Assembly (NCBI RefSeq): GCF_043641665.1 | Contig: NC_092183.1 | Location: 7,294,501 to 7,358,500 of the forward strand | DNA: 64,000 bases | Origin: Enoplosus armatus | Taxonomy: Eukaryota; Chordata; Actinopteri; Centrarchiformes; Enoplosidae | Reading direction: 5' to 3' | Part shown: positions 40,301 to 50,780 of the stretch, piece by piece | Layout of the letters: every line of letters begins with the position of its first letter | How positions within the stretch are numbered: position 1 is the stretch's first letter | Notes under the pieces: generated by a model | The model's input: the letters and a program-made list of their open reading frames with translations, nothing else | Databases searched by the model: none | What the model was told of the DNA's origin: nothing | Program-made: the position numbers and the translations under genes

Positions 40301-43300
40301 TGTTGAAATCCTGCCTGGTTTAAACAACAATAAATCCACATGTACAGTAGCAAATGGTTTGCTGGGCATGGTGCGTCGCTGAAAACAAAAAGGCTCACCT
40401 TGTGGATCTTAAGTGCCTTGATTTTCCCAGTATGTCTCACATGGGGCCCTCGACACAAGTCAATTAAGGGACCACACCTGAAATGCAGAATGTTAATGAG
40501 CATTGAGTATTTTTTTTTAAACTCTGATAACCAGTTGTGTTTAGGATATGGTTAATAAATACTATATTTTTGTCACTGTTATCAAATCCCATAAAAAAGA
40601 CCAAAACCAAGGATGTGTTAGTCTATCTCTCAATACTCTTTATGACTTTCCAAGCCTATTTGTGACACAAATGTATAATTTCCTTAATAAATAAAAATAA
40701 TTTTATTAGAACTGCTGGGCACTGTAGTTTTTAGCAAATATTACACAGAAGTAAAAAGTGCATTTGTTAAGGGCCATTTTCAGTTGTGAATTTGGTGCAT
40801 GCGTGTGTGTTTATGGCAGCATGATGGTGTAGGTGGGGTTAAATCAAAATATAATTCAGTGCCCATGTTCATTGCAATGGAGGAGGCCTATGGCACGGAG
40901 GAATAAGTTATATCAGGTTTTGACAGCATAGAAAATACTTGTCAGAATGATCCATTTATTCTTTTGAATGGTTTTGGTTCTTGGTTTGGCTTTTAATGGG
41001 ATTTGTTGACACTACAAAAAATATAGGATATCACTTCAGATAAAAACTTTTACATGCACCTGGACTCACCTGTAAACTGTGGTAGTGGGAGTGGTGACCT
41101 TCTCATTTAGAATGCGGCACTTAAACGTGTTGTACTGTCAAGGAGAAGAGGTGTTTTTAAAGTTCTGTTACTCATGAATTTTGGGGGGTTTTTTGTATGC
41201 ATTTGTGTTTTCAGATACCTTAAACATTTCCAACAGAGTTTCCTTCTTTATCTCCAGCCTCTCAAATGGCTGCTTCTCCTTGATAATTTTCTTGCACAAT
41301 GTCTCCAGGCATGGGAAGTCATTGCTTGATACGCCCCTGTCAAAAACACCAAAAGATAAACATAACAAGAACATTACATCCAATGACAATGGCTGTCTTA
41401 TGTAGTCTTACATTAATATGCAAACTGCCTTCAATGTTAAATTTAGACTAGTGTTTCTAGCGGGCAGCATGGATGTGACCAGACATTAAGCCATGAGGCC
41501 AGACCTTTTGTTCACTAATGTAATTCTTTGACTTCCAAAAGCTGATAACCTCTGCAAGCGTGGGCAAATAGTTAAAAGTCCTTGGCTTTAGGGCTTGAGC
41601 AATGTCAAAATGTCCCAACAAAAAACAGTCTCCAAGAATTCCATTAACATAAAATGACTTCATTAAGTGGGTTGTAGAATTAATTAGACAGCATTCCTCA
41701 CGCTCTCCTGCTGCCTGAAGCCGGGTGAAATGCAACTGTTTTACAGAAAGGTCAAGTGAAAAAGTTGTTTACGGGGAAGAAGTGTTCATATTTCTGAGGC
41801 TGTCTCAACCTGCTTTCAAAGCTTCACAGAAGTAAGCTCTAGTTCTGTGTTTTGAATAGATTTGCTTCAAGGCTTCCAATCCTGTGGGCAGATATAGAAG
41901 GATGTCATTTCAAATCCATGCCCAAAAGAAATTAAGCTTGACAGCATTAGTGTCATTACAATCCACCTATTTTGCGTTTGCCACTGGTCTTAGACAGTGA
42001 AGCAGAGTGACAGTTGCTAAGCCTTGTACACACTAAAATAACGCTGAGAGCTGACTAACACAACTAATTATACAGACAAATCTGAATCCAAAGCCTTTGC
42101 AACTCACTCATTGTTCTCCAGGAACATGTCGTAGTAAAAGCCGCTCTCGATGGGGGGACCGTAGCAGAGACAGCCTCCGTACACCTTCTCCATGGCTTCC
42201 CCCAAGATATGGGCGCTGGAGTGCCAGTAAACCTAAACAACATACAAAATAATATTGCCCAATTAGCAAAACAGCAGTACAGTCTATCCATTTGTATTTA
42301 TTAAAACCGTGCTGGATTAAGAATAAAGATTGTTGACCCTCATGTCTGCACTGATGTTACAATCACTCGCTGTGTTGCTGACTTTGTTGAAGCCTTTGAG
42401 AAAATGTAAACTATTTAAACAGTGTAAAATCCCTTCTTCTGAATGCCAACAATATAAAAAAAATGTTAAGTGTCAACTGACAAATGGCTATTATTAAAGT
42501 AAAATATTCAGCACCTCCAATAGACAGGTGCTGAAATTGGGCTTTAATTTAAGGAACATGTGTCGTTATTCTCTTAGAGACAAGTTGCTGCCACTTTTAT
42601 GACAGTACATGATTATAGCAGTGTTTTACATTCTCACGTCTCCTCTTAATATCTTTGTGGCTCAGACAATTGATGAATTGCAGAACTTTGAGGTTAATTA
42701 TTGATTGTAAACCTCTCATTCATCACTTTAATCTTGCATGCTCAGGCTAGCCTGCCCAAACAACATATCAATAAGGTTGAAAGAACTCTGCAAGATGTTG
42801 TGTACTGGTAAGTAACCAATGGATTTGTTGTGACAATGTTAGTGACATTGTTAGCATGTCAGAAATGTTTTCATAGGCTTTCTAAGAGTTAAAACATTGG
42901 CAGATGAGTTTCAGAAGAAGGTGTTTAAGATGACTTTACTATACTACACTCTGCTCTCCTAATCCATATGTAGGGGGAAAAAACTAATAGAAGCACTGTG
43001 TCAGACAAGGGATGAGGTGGACTTACAGCTTGAGCCTCGTCATCATCAAACTTGAGCAACTGAAGGCTGCAGTCATCCTCCAAAGGTCTGTCCAAGTCCC
43101 ACACACTGTTGTTCACTTTAGCAATCACTGTGTTGTCTGCGAGGCCTTGACTGGACGTAAACCATGATAATATTCCACATCAAATTATGAACAAAATCAT
43201 CAATCATATTTTGACATTACACTGGCAAAACCAACCAAAAGAACTGATAAGCTTGGCTAAAAGAAGTCAAATATATAACATCTTCTGTGACCTCCCCTGC

Positions 43301-45449
43301 AGCTAACCTTCAGTTATCAACATTTAATCTCTTTTAACACACTCTTGACACCTATTGTATATTGGACCATGCTGGTCACGAGATCATTCTCAGACTATCT
43401 CAAGGCAATGTTTCCTCTACTTTTTTAACACTAATGAGGTTTTTTGTTATTTGAGTATTTTCTTGTCTTTGGAGGATGGTCTAAGGTGTCATTTCCAATT
43501 ACTGTTTTCATAATGTGGGTGTTGTGAAGCCTTTTGAAACTGTAACAATGATTACAGGCTGCACAAATAATAAATTTGACAGCTAGTCTTTGGAAATTAC
43601 ATTCCTGAAACACCCTTGAGGTTTTTCTTCCCTTTTTTGTATTACATGAAAGCGAGGCGTCACATTAAAAAGTAACAATTACAGCGATCCCATCATCACA
43701 CTGACCTGATTCCACAGGCCACCTGGTATGGTGTGGTCTTCCAGGACTCAGCCTCCACCACCTTTCCATCAGGCAGGGTCACCTTGATGGCTCGGCTATT
43801 CTTCGCAGCCCTCTCTGCCATCAGGGCTTCATGCTCAGCTTTCAGCTTTGCGTACAAAGTAAGACGCTCCTCAATGTACTGAGGTGGTGGCGATAGCTGA
43901 ACAGCAACAAAAACAGATGAGCAAATAGGGGGTTGGTTAATAATGCTGTTTCTGTGTATGCTTGCTATAAAGGTTAGGAAATCACACATCAAACTATGAG
44001 GGTGAAGGCATTCCTTTGTGTACCCACTATTCTCTCAGCCTACCTTATGTTCTACTTTTTGTAATTATACAATATACATCAGTACAAATTGAGAGAGCAC
44101 AAAGACACACTGACACTGTACTTCTGTGTACGTGGACACCTATGCTCTGTTTTAAATGTGTGTGTATATATATATATATATGTGTGTGTATATATATGCA
44201 CACCGTGATTTAAGTTCTTGTGAAACAAGTTATCATTATGATGTCTAATAATAGCACCTACGTGCATCTCAACACATAATTTAGCAACTCACCTCCGCCC
44301 TGCCTCCAGTGTCAGCACCTTTGGCCTTCTTCTTGCCTCCATCTTTACCGCTTTCAGTTCCTCCCTGTCAAAAATAATCACACGAGGTTAATGAACTTTT
44401 AGCAAGAAATGAAGTTTAGTATGGAGCTGGTTCAGACACAAATTCATGGATATGAACTGCTGGGTTTCTATAAATGATATGATAAAGAGTACGGTCTAGG
44501 CCTGCTCTATATGTTAAGTGACATGAGATAACTTTTGTTGTGATTTGGTGCTATGTAAATAAAAATTGAATTGAATTGACCTACACACTATTTACATACA
44601 GATGAGAAAGGTACACACCTACATAACGGCTAACCTACAATACGGCTAACATTAGGAACATAAACAACACAAATATTGGTCTTCCTTACTTGTAGTTACT
44701 GCCTATAGCACATAAGTCTTAGAATATGACTTAAGACCTTTCACAAAAAGTGCTGGGGTAAATCCAGCATACAAGTGATCCAATGACAATTTATAAGTAG
44801 TTCACGCCACCTGACAGCGCCCCCCCAAATTATAGCGCACACCATTGTTATTGTTAGACATTTGTGGGAGGACAAACCAGTTTTCAGAGTGAGCATTGTA
44901 TTTAAAAAAAACACTTGGTCCTTTGGGTGCGTGCCGATTTGAGAAGAGAACATTCAGGATTCATACAAATTCCTACGTATTGGTCTAACGTGTGTGTAAG
45001 CCCACCGATAAGCAGTGAAACATGAAATTGTCAGAGTTGTGAATTGGGTTAGGCGTTAGGCTCTCACCCTATCCATTCCAAGCTATAACTACATGTAAAA
45101 GCTATGTTAGCCAAACCAAACCGACTGGGCTCCTTTAATTGCAATGTGGCATGGTTTTAAGCATAACAGATTGAAACAACAACAATGCAACGTATGCTTC
45201 TGTCATCTTGACAGTGACATTTTAGGTTAAAAAAAAACCCCATAACGTTACTCATAAAAGCTATCTAGCCGTAACGTTAGCACCACATTGCTGGATGCCA
45301 AATGACAGCATGTATCTGACTACAAGCTAGGCTAGCTGTTAGCTGGCTAACATGACTTCAATGTAGCCGGTCACGAGACCGAATATCACCTTTTTTCCGG
45401 CGTTCACTTGCAATTCGCTCATCTTCTCCACGACAGCCTGGTCAGCCAT
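31166..45449 (-). CDS. tars1: Cytosolic threonyl-tRNA synthetase, 19 coding exons, 722 aa
   Basis: This enzyme joins threonine to tRNA-Thr using ATP in the cytosol and clears mischarged Ser-tRNA-Thr. Coding exons (high to low): 45449-45390, 44364-44293, 43896-43706, 43150-43027, 42232-42108, 41336-41219, 41134-41070, 40477-40399, 40154-40008, 39150-39052, 38074-37908, 37042-36880, 35567-35430, 33570-33493, 33406-33306, 32863-32759, 32552-32480, 31532-31418, 31314-31166. Every intron is GT-AG, phases agree and no stop interrupts the frame. Layout: TGS about 80-143; editing domain about 150-270 with H153/H157 and C260/H264; class II core about 330-610 with motif 1 ending at P374, motif 2 around R441 and motif 3 at R598; zinc ligands C412, H463, H589; anticodon-binding domain 612-722. 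The start has A at -3, G at +4 and an in-frame TAG at 45464-45462. Length and the short N-terminus fit TARS1, not the longer TARS3 paralogue. Introns 3-11 and 13-16 show nothing I recognise; introns 1, 2, 12 and 17 carry repeats. Confidence 0.97.
31418..31532 (-). CDS. tars1: tars1 coding exon 18 (residues 636-673)
   Basis: Encodes [20 protein letters not shown] then [18 protein letters not shown], the body of the anticodon-binding alpha/beta fold. Acceptor tgtggcag, donor gtcagt. Codon V674 is split 1+2 over a 103 bp intron. Confidence 0.95.
31927..31948 (+). repeat. A22 tract preceded by AATAAA (retroposon-like tail) in tars1 intron 17
   Basis: Twenty-two adenines follow 'attaataaacattgct', so an AATAAA lies 7 bases before the tract. 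This order is typical of the 3' end of a retroposed transcript, here antisense to tars1. No flanking duplication or parent gene was recognised. Confidence 0.5.
32480..32552 (-). CDS. tars1: tars1 coding exon 17 (residues 612-635)
   Basis: Encodes [20 protein letters not shown] then YAQK, the start of the anticodon-binding domain. Acceptor cgtttcag, donor gtaacc, ending in phase 0. Confidence 0.95.
32759..32863 (-). CDS. tars1: tars1 coding exon 16 (residues 577-610, motif 3 and third zinc ligand)
   Basis: Encodes [20 protein letters not shown] then [15 protein letters not shown]589 is the third zinc ligand and R598 the motif 3 arginine. Acceptor ttttgtag, donor gtttgt (weaker than its neighbours). 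Codon W611 is split 2+1. Confidence 0.95.
33306..33406 (-). CDS. tars1: tars1 coding exon 15 (residues 543-575)
   Basis: Encodes [20 protein letters not shown] then [13 protein letters not shown], the strands before motif 3. Acceptor ccttgcag, donor gtaact. Codon S576 is split 2+1. Confidence 0.95.
33493..33570 (-). CDS. tars1: tars1 coding exon 14 (residues 517-542)
   Basis: Encodes [20 protein letters not shown] then AFYGPK, the conserved active-site GDGAFYGPK segment of ThrRS. Acceptor tttttacag, donor gtgagc. The next intron is only 86 bp. Confidence 0.95.
35430..35567 (-). CDS. tars1: tars1 coding exon 13 (residues 471-516)
   Basis: Encodes [20 protein letters not shown] then [15 protein letters not shown], a core strand of the catalytic domain. 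Acceptor tgacccCAG, donor gtaatc. Followed by the longest intron of the gene (33571-35429), in which I see no recognisable element. Confidence 0.95.
36504..36560 (+). repeat. LINE 3' tail in tars1 intron 12
   Basis: An A/T run followed by 'ttcccccaggggatcaataa' and 'agtatttctgattctgat' matches, from memory, the 3' tail of teleost L2-like LINEs (…ggggatcaataaagta(tctat/tctga)n). It is antisense to tars1. Confidence 0.65.
36561..36830. repeat. Probable interspersed repeat next to the LINE tail (tars1 intron 12)
   Basis: The segment from 'ccactagcctcaagctagg' through 'ctccctctggagccacaaaa' to 'ggctttatacaacttttgtt' resembles a dispersed percomorph repeat known to me only from memory. A whole-genome copy count would settle it. 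Confidence 0.4.
36880..37042 (-). CDS. tars1: tars1 coding exon 12 (residues 417-470, motif 2 and second zinc ligand)
   Basis: Motif 2: [20 protein letters not shown] with R441, which contacts the ATP alpha-phosphate in the family, then [10 protein letters not shown] with zinc ligand H463. Acceptor ggctccag, donor gtgagg. Confidence 0.97.
37908..38074 (-). CDS. tars1: tars1 coding exon 11 (residues 361-415, motif 1 and first zinc ligand)
   Basis: Motif 1 ends GFQEVVTP with the invariant P374. It is followed by [13 protein letters not shown] and KPMNCPGH, where C412 is the first catalytic zinc ligand that selects threonine over valine. Acceptor ttggcag, donor gtgagg. Codon C416 is split 2+1. 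Confidence 0.97.
39052..39150 (-). CDS. tars1: tars1 coding exon 10 (residues 328-360)
   Basis: Encodes [20 protein letters not shown] then [13 protein letters not shown], the start of the class II catalytic core leading into motif 1. Acceptor tatttag, donor gtaagt. Confidence 0.96.
40008..40154 (-). CDS. tars1: tars1 coding exon 9 (residues 279-327)
   Basis: Encodes [20 protein letters not shown] and [17 protein letters not shown], the linker helix between editing and catalytic domains, ending [10 protein letters not shown]. Acceptor tgtgttag, donor gtatga, both phase 0. Confidence 0.96.
40399..40477 (-). CDS. tars1: tars1 coding exon 8 (residues 253-278, editing-site Cys/His)
   Basis: Encodes [21 protein letters not shown]260 and H264 match the second half of the editing-site motif (E. 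coli Cys182/His186), so the editing centre is complete. Acceptor gcatttcag, donor gtgagc. Confidence 0.96.
41070..41134 (-). CDS. tars1: tars1 coding exon 7 (residues 231-251)
   Basis: Short exon [21 protein letters not shown] of the editing domain. Acceptor ccttgacag, donor gtgagt. Codon R252 is split 2+1 with exon 8. Confidence 0.94.
41219..41336 (-). CDS. tars1: tars1 coding exon 6 (residues 192-230)
   Basis: Encodes [16 protein letters not shown] and then [19 protein letters not shown], the linker and helices of the editing domain. Acceptor tttttgacag, donor gtatct, ending in phase 0. The following intron is only 84 bp. Confidence 0.95.
42108..42232 (-). CDS. tars1: tars1 coding exon 5 (residues 150-190, editing domain)
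   Basis: Starts [21 protein letters not shown]153 and H157 form the HxxxH half of the editing-site motif (E. coli ThrRS His73/His77). Then [13 protein letters not shown]. Donor gtgagt; codon E191 is split 2+1. Confidence 0.96.
43027..43150 (-). CDS. tars1: tars1 coding exon 4 (residues 108-149, end of TGS domain)
   Basis: Encodes [19 protein letters not shown], the conserved second half of the TGS fold, then [11 protein letters not shown] leading into the editing domain. Acceptor acgtccag, donor gtaagt, ending in phase 0. Confidence 0.95.
43706..43896 (-). CDS. tars1: tars1 coding exon 3 (residues 45-107, start of TGS domain)
   Basis: Charged helix ([19 protein letters not shown]) followed by the TGS-domain start [16 protein letters not shown]. 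Acceptor ttgctgttcag, donor gtcagt. The last codon (S108) is split 2+1 with exon 4. Confidence 0.95.
44158..44198. repeat. Compound (TG)n(TA)n microsatellite
   Basis: Alternating TG and TA runs inside tars1 intron 2 (43897-44292). The purine-pyrimidine alternation can be polymorphic. Confidence 0.9.
44293..44364 (-). CDS. tars1: tars1 coding exon 2 (residues 21-44)
   Basis: Gly/Lys-rich segment containing [10 protein letters not shown], the basic, poorly conserved N-terminal extension typical of eukaryotic cytosolic synthetases. Acceptor tttttgacag, donor gtgagt, both intron phases 0. Confidence 0.9.
44365..45389 (-). other. tars1: tars1 intron 1
   Basis: About 1 kb, spliced gtgata...ttgacag. 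It contains a LINE/SINE-type tail at 44483-44579. The rest is unique-looking AT-rich sequence. Confidence 0.85.
44483..44579 (+). repeat. Retroposon 3' tail ending in (ATTGA)n
   Basis: The text 'gagataacttttgttgtg' then 'atttggtgctatgtaaataa' and a terminal ATTGAATTGAATTGA match, from memory, the conserved tail shared by teleost L2-type LINEs and their SINE partners. It sits in intron 1 of tars1, antisense to the gene. Confidence 0.65.
45390..45449 (-). CDS. tars1: tars1 coding exon 1 (residues 1-20)
   Basis: Begins [10 protein letters not shown] and ends at a GGAAAAAAG|gtgata donor, phase 0. The ATG sits in a strong initiation context (attATGG), and an in-frame TAG lies 13-15 bases upstream, so no longer N-terminus is possible in this exon. 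Confidence 0.93.
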
Positions 45450-45566
45450 AATGAGTGAAAAGCTACCTCACTTTTAGAGATAACTTTTACAAGTCTGTGC
45501 AATATCTACAGTAGTCACTCAGGGTGCCGGGTGAGGGCTGATGACGTTACCCGGATATTGCGATTC

Positions 45567-45575
45567 TGATGCAAT
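45567..45575. promoter_or_regulatory. C/EBP-ATF response element (amino-acid-response core TGATGCAAT)
   Basis: The plus strand reads TGATGCAAT, the exact core of the amino-acid-response element known from CHOP (consensus TGATGNAAN), 118 bp upstream of the tars1 ATG. ATF4 with C/EBP partners induces many cytosolic aminoacyl-tRNA synthetase genes on amino-acid shortage, so the site fits its gene. Binding is inferred. Confidence 0.6.
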
Positions 45576-45608
45576 GTTGCCGTAGTAGGCGGTGCTTTGT
45601 AAAACAGG

Positions 45609-45613
45609 ATTGG
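45609..45613 (-). promoter_or_regulatory. CCAAT box of tars1
   Basis: CCAAT in gene orientation within aaaCCAATcc, 160 bp upstream of the ATG, a usual NF-Y distance from the start site in TATA-less promoters. Short motif, positional support only. Confidence 0.4.
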
Positions 45614-48600
45614 TTTGTCCTTCTGCCCCACTAGGATAACATCAACGGTTCTCATTATTAGATTACCTCCTCAACTTTCTTTTAAAAGTCATTGAAATTT
45701 GTTAGTCTTTGAACCCAGTGCGTGATTGTTTGAATATGACGCAAGGCATTACACCCAGCACCATCACAAAATACTTTCCCATAGGTTTCAAGATATAGTA
45801 TGCAAAATAATACACTGTAAGGCCACTATGTATGCTTTCTAAAGTTTTCATCTTATTTATTTTTACCGCAGTGATTAGTGGAATTTTTTTGACATGACTT
45901 CTCTAATTCTTAGAGTTGAAATTTGTAAACTATTTTCTTCCTTTTCAAGTAATGACAGTGATTGGTAGGTGTATCACCAACACTAAAGTAAAATCGTCAT
46001 AAAGATGTTATTAAAATGTGTAGGCTGCTCAGTGTTTAAATGCCCTAGAATGCTCTCATGTTTTATTTATTCATTTATATTTTCTGTAAACTGTACTTCT
46101 TTACATGAAGGTCTAAATTGTGTTTCAAGGCGTTCTCCACACTGCCAGGAGTACAATTTTGGTGGGGAAATATCAGATACTATATAATAGTTTATAATAT
46201 ATATAATATAAGCTTATAAAGTCTAAAAATAATGGGATTACCTTGTATAATATCCACCAGAAATAATACTGAAGACATGCTTTCATGGTAGCTATATGGC
46301 CCTAATGATCATCATCATCATCAACACCCCAGCAAAAAAGTCCAGAAGTCTTCTGTTAAGGCAGCACACATACTTACTCAGAAAATGCAGCTTTACCTGG
46401 TTGTCTCTGCAATCTTGATAGTGTTTCTGTGTGGCGGGAAAGGGAACCAGCAGGTGTTATTTGGATGCTGGTTCATTTCTTGTTCGGTGGTGCTCTTGCA
46501 CAACACGGTTACTGACAGTGATTTTTTACAGTTCCTGTGGTCTAACTCTTGCTTGTGCTTTCTGTACAGCGGTGCATCTGCCTGAATAGACCAGAGGGAC
46601 CCACATTTTGAAATTTCTTCACTTGCTTGAGAAAGCTGATGTGCAGGGTATGATATGAGGTAGATAAGGGCTATGGAGCTAATATGAAAAACCAGTGCTG
46701 TAGTTATTGGTTTGTATTGGAAATGAAAGTGCAGTTTGGGGTCTATCGTTGACATTCTGAGGTGTTAGACATTTCAGTGACTACTGAGTCTGAAGCTGGG
46801 GCCATTTGGTCAAGGTATAGGCTACAATTTTGCTTTTTCTTTCTTATACAAGTTTCACAACCCCCTCGGCTCCTTATGGTTTTTAAAACCATCGTGAAAA
46901 CCCTATACTTGTGTTGTTGCTTACATGTCCAACATATTCATTATATAGTACCGGCATGTTTTTAAATCTTTAATCAGATGAACCAACTTAATCTACACTC
47001 ATAATTTACACTCACAATGCATGCATAATCAAAATAACAAAGAACAGATTAGTCTTGTCACTGATTAGAATCATATCCCTGATTGCTGTTCTTTACCGAG
47101 AAAGTATCTGGGGTTATTTTTGTCCTATATTTTCTTTCTGCCTTGCTTGAAGGCGCCAGACTTCAGACAACGTGTGCATTTCAATTATAGTCAAACAGTG
47201 GTTTTAAACTTCTGACACTCTCCAAGGGAATAAAGAAGAAGCTGTAGCATGCGGTGCTATCCTGCTGTTCCTGGCCTGTTGTGAGGAGAGGAAATTCTTG
47301 AATAATTAACCTTCAAGCACTTGAAAAGTCAGGCACCATGTTCTATTTCTTGGCTCTGTATTGGACCCTGAGCAGAGTTTCTGTTCCTACTCAGATTCAT
47401 AGTGAGGTTGATGTGTAACGTCAAACCAAAGCAAATTACAGTATACGCAATAGAATTACAGCAATATGTTTCATAATGTATTTTGAATGTTTGATTATGG
47501 GTATACGTTTCTTACATAGGAAAGACAATAATCAATAATTACATTTTTTAATGTACCTTTGGATTTAATTTCACATTCTAAGATTGGCTCAGATTTAAGG
47601 GTGTAAAACAAATTTTTGACAGATTTTTTATTTTTTTTAAATTTGTCATGAGAACTAGTAATTGGTAAAAAATAACACTACTCTCCTTTTCCATAAATAA
47701 AGCAGTGCATAAAAGGATAGAAAGGTGTGAAAAAAGGGAAAAGAGGATGCTTATTATTTATAGAAAGTGAGAAAAAGAATGCGGTAGAGGCAAACACCCT
47801 GTAAAAATGGAATTATTTAGGGAGCCCCTGGTGTTGTGAGGATAAAATTCATGCATCATGTCTATATTAATTCTCTAATTATTTAGAGATATTTTGAATA
47901 TTTCATATCACTATAGCCATTAGATGTCAGTAGAGAAACCTTGCAAAAGACAAACCTAAGCCAGAATCCAACACCAGCCAGTCTCAAACACTCTGTTTTC
48001 CACCTGCAGTTTGCACTCCCCCACACTTCAGCAGCTGACATTGTCACCTCCCTCACTGAAGTTTTGATATAGCCAGCGTCTACAGGCATCTCTGGAGAGA
48101 GCCGCACAGAGCTCCTGCCTCTTTCACTCTCCACATTCAAAGGAAATTGCAGGGGCGAATACATGATGGGATTTGTTCCAAATGCATCATAAATATTTTA
48201 TCCCTCCATGGTAAATTCATTTTTATTTTCAATACAGAGTGTGTGAGATCATCAGTCAGTGCTATTGTCTGACTCCCATGAAACATTGTTCTTAAATGAT
48301 ACTGGGGAATACCTCTTGATTAGAGGATTTTTTAAGAGTTATGGCTTAGGGTGGCCCAATTAAAACAACCTCACCAAAGCTTTCATAGGCCAACATCCTC
48401 AAAACAAAGCCTTGAATCTGTGATGCAACAATGTAAAATCTGGAGTTGAATGAATGGAGATATATGATAAGACTGACTATGGGAGCGGGAAGATGGTTTT
48501 CAAGTTCAGAGCTGATAACACCTCTTAAGAGCATTTAATGAGGAACACCTCACAACCAGTCCTGATTTAATAATACAGGTCTTTAAGTGAAAGCATCCTT

Positions 48601-48856
48601 GCAGCCTGATCTGAGTAAGCCTGCTGGTTTCCTGCTCCAAGGGCGAGCTCCAGTATGAAAAATCACTGGCCTTCAGCTGCCCTCTATACTGGGACAGGAT
48701 GACACCAGGTCAGAGACAAGGGCAGGGAGAATCACTGCTCACCCTGACCAGGCAGACAACCATCTGCTGCAAAATCCTTTGTGAGATGGTCAGATCATCC
48801 CCGGGCTCTTCCTGAAAGCTGTCACACTGCTCCCATCAGCAGTCCTAACACTCATG

Positions 48857-48857
<1 letters not shown>

Positions 48858-48896
<39 letters not shown>
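48858..48896. repeat. (CA)n microsatellite
   Basis: Uninterrupted run of about nineteen units, the longest perfect dinucleotide array in the window. Confidence 0.96.
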
Positions 48897-48899
<3 letters not shown>

Positions 48900-50730
48900 T
48901 TTGGACTCCACAACTCAGTATGGCTGAGTGTGAAAGCTTTTCTCATGTATGTATGCAATATCACAATGTAAATGTAATCCTTTCTTATTATGACTTTTTT
49001 GACTGCACTTTTTTATTTATTTATTTGCTTTGTCTCATTCAACTTTCTACTAATTGAATGACATGCAAAATGTCCCTTTGTCCTTGTAGGGACTTTAGAG
49101 TCAGCAATATGCCACTACAGAAACACCACCAGGGTAAACTCCTCTATTTGTGCTTCGAGTCATTGTGTTTCTTATATAGAAGCTAACAAAAATCTAAATA
49201 TGGTATTTAGCATAACATAATGGATTTTAATACCGGGCTCAGTATTATTTGTATCCAGACGCCAGTGAGAAAAAGAAAACTTTAGTGCAGAGAAAAGTAC
49301 TTGGATTTCATAAAAGACCAAATCGGTCTTTTCTCGATAAAACACATATTCTTTATTTTATTGCCAAACATTTGCCAAAGCAAACAACAGTGTTGTACAG
49401 TACATCCGTGAATGTGTGTCTCCTGTGTTTTCAGGGATTCTCCAATGCTTTCAGTTAATTTGTGTGGACGATAGACTTGCTTATGGTAATCTATTACCAA
49501 ATAATCCAATTAAAAAGTAACCTTTCTGAGATATGAGATTTGGCTGCAAAACAGCATTACATTTACAACATTGTCCTAAAATACACAAAATTAGCAAACA
49601 AGGACATCCTGAAAAGCATAATGTGAATTTGATGACTACATATATCAAAATGTATGGTGATCAGCAGCCAACTGTTAACCTGCTGTTGTTATTCTCCTTT
49701 ATTTCGATTCATTATTATAAATTCATTATTTATATTTTTTTAATAGGTAGTTACAAAATAATACTTTCATGTATCAATATCCAAACAATAGTGTATTGTT
49801 CTCAACAAATAACAAAAGTACAAACTGTCTCTCTTTCCTCATGAATAATCCTTCACTCGAAGCTCTTCATACTGTATGAATACAAATAACATGCTTGGAA
49901 ATGGCTCTTCTGATCTACATCAACCCGTTGTTACCCACTCCTCTCCACAACACACGCACATGCATACACACAGACACACGCATGTCGGTCTGTTTCTGGG
50001 TCGTTTGCCTTCCTCTGCCGAGCCTCCTGCAGAGTTTCTGGTTCAGACAGAGGTGCTCCCTTTGAGTCGAAATTCAAATGCTGATGCACATGAAACAGCT
50101 CTGACAGCAGCAAAATGAAGTACAATAAACAGGAAGAAAAACTTTTTCAAAGGAGGAAAAATGTGTTCTCAAAAGTATTTTAGCACTGAGCTCAGCTTGT
50201 TTTTATTCAAGGTGAATCACTCACACAAAATGTTTCCCTACTTAACAGTGAAGTGACATGAAGTCACAAAGTATATAGCTATATTATATATATTAAAGCA
50301 AAGCGTTGCACCCATTCAAGTGTGGATGCACCAAAATATATGAGAAATCAAGTGTATGCATATGACCAAAAGCTTATAAATAAATCACACACTATACCAT
50401 TAAAATTGTAGACACATTTCTATGTGCAATATTTCTTCAAAGCATAAGCATGGATCAGATCCCAGGCAGATGGTAGGGGGTCCAGATTATGCTGCATTGC
50501 CACATAATGTCAAATACACCAAGGGAAAGCTTTAGTAAGGCTGCCTTTTCCAACCCCTCTGCTGCCAAGGGAGGTAAAAAGGTAACCCCCCCTGCTTGCA
50601 TCTTAGTAAGAAATGAGAATCAGTCGATGTAGAAGACAATAAAATGTACATCACATTGCACCCTGAGGAACATTTATTGGCTTCTTCCCACAGCCAGCAG
50701 TGATGGCAGATCAACTGGTAGTGGTTAGTT

Positions 50731-50780
50731 TGAGGGAGAGAGACAGAGAGGGAGGGAGATAGAGAGGGAGGGAGATAGAA
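50731..50780 (+). repeat. (GA/GGGA)n purine tract
   Basis: The motif 'agagagggagggagata' occurs twice in tandem within a purine-rich strand. Confidence 0.88.

Larger units (their letters stand above)
45450..45620 (-). promoter_or_regulatory. tars1: tars1 5' UTR and core promoter
   Basis: The 170 bases before the start codon are richer in GC and CpG than the surrounding DNA and carry a CRE-like TGACGTTA (45542-45549), a perfect amino-acid-response core (45567-45575) and an inverted CCAAT box (45609-45613). No TATA box is evident, as usual for housekeeping synthetase genes. The transcription start was not located. Confidence 0.65.

Noticed and set aside
44741..44953. 70-codon minus-strand frame in tars1 intron 1
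   Set aside because: Not flanked by usable splice sites in phase with exons 1 and 2, which already join in frame.
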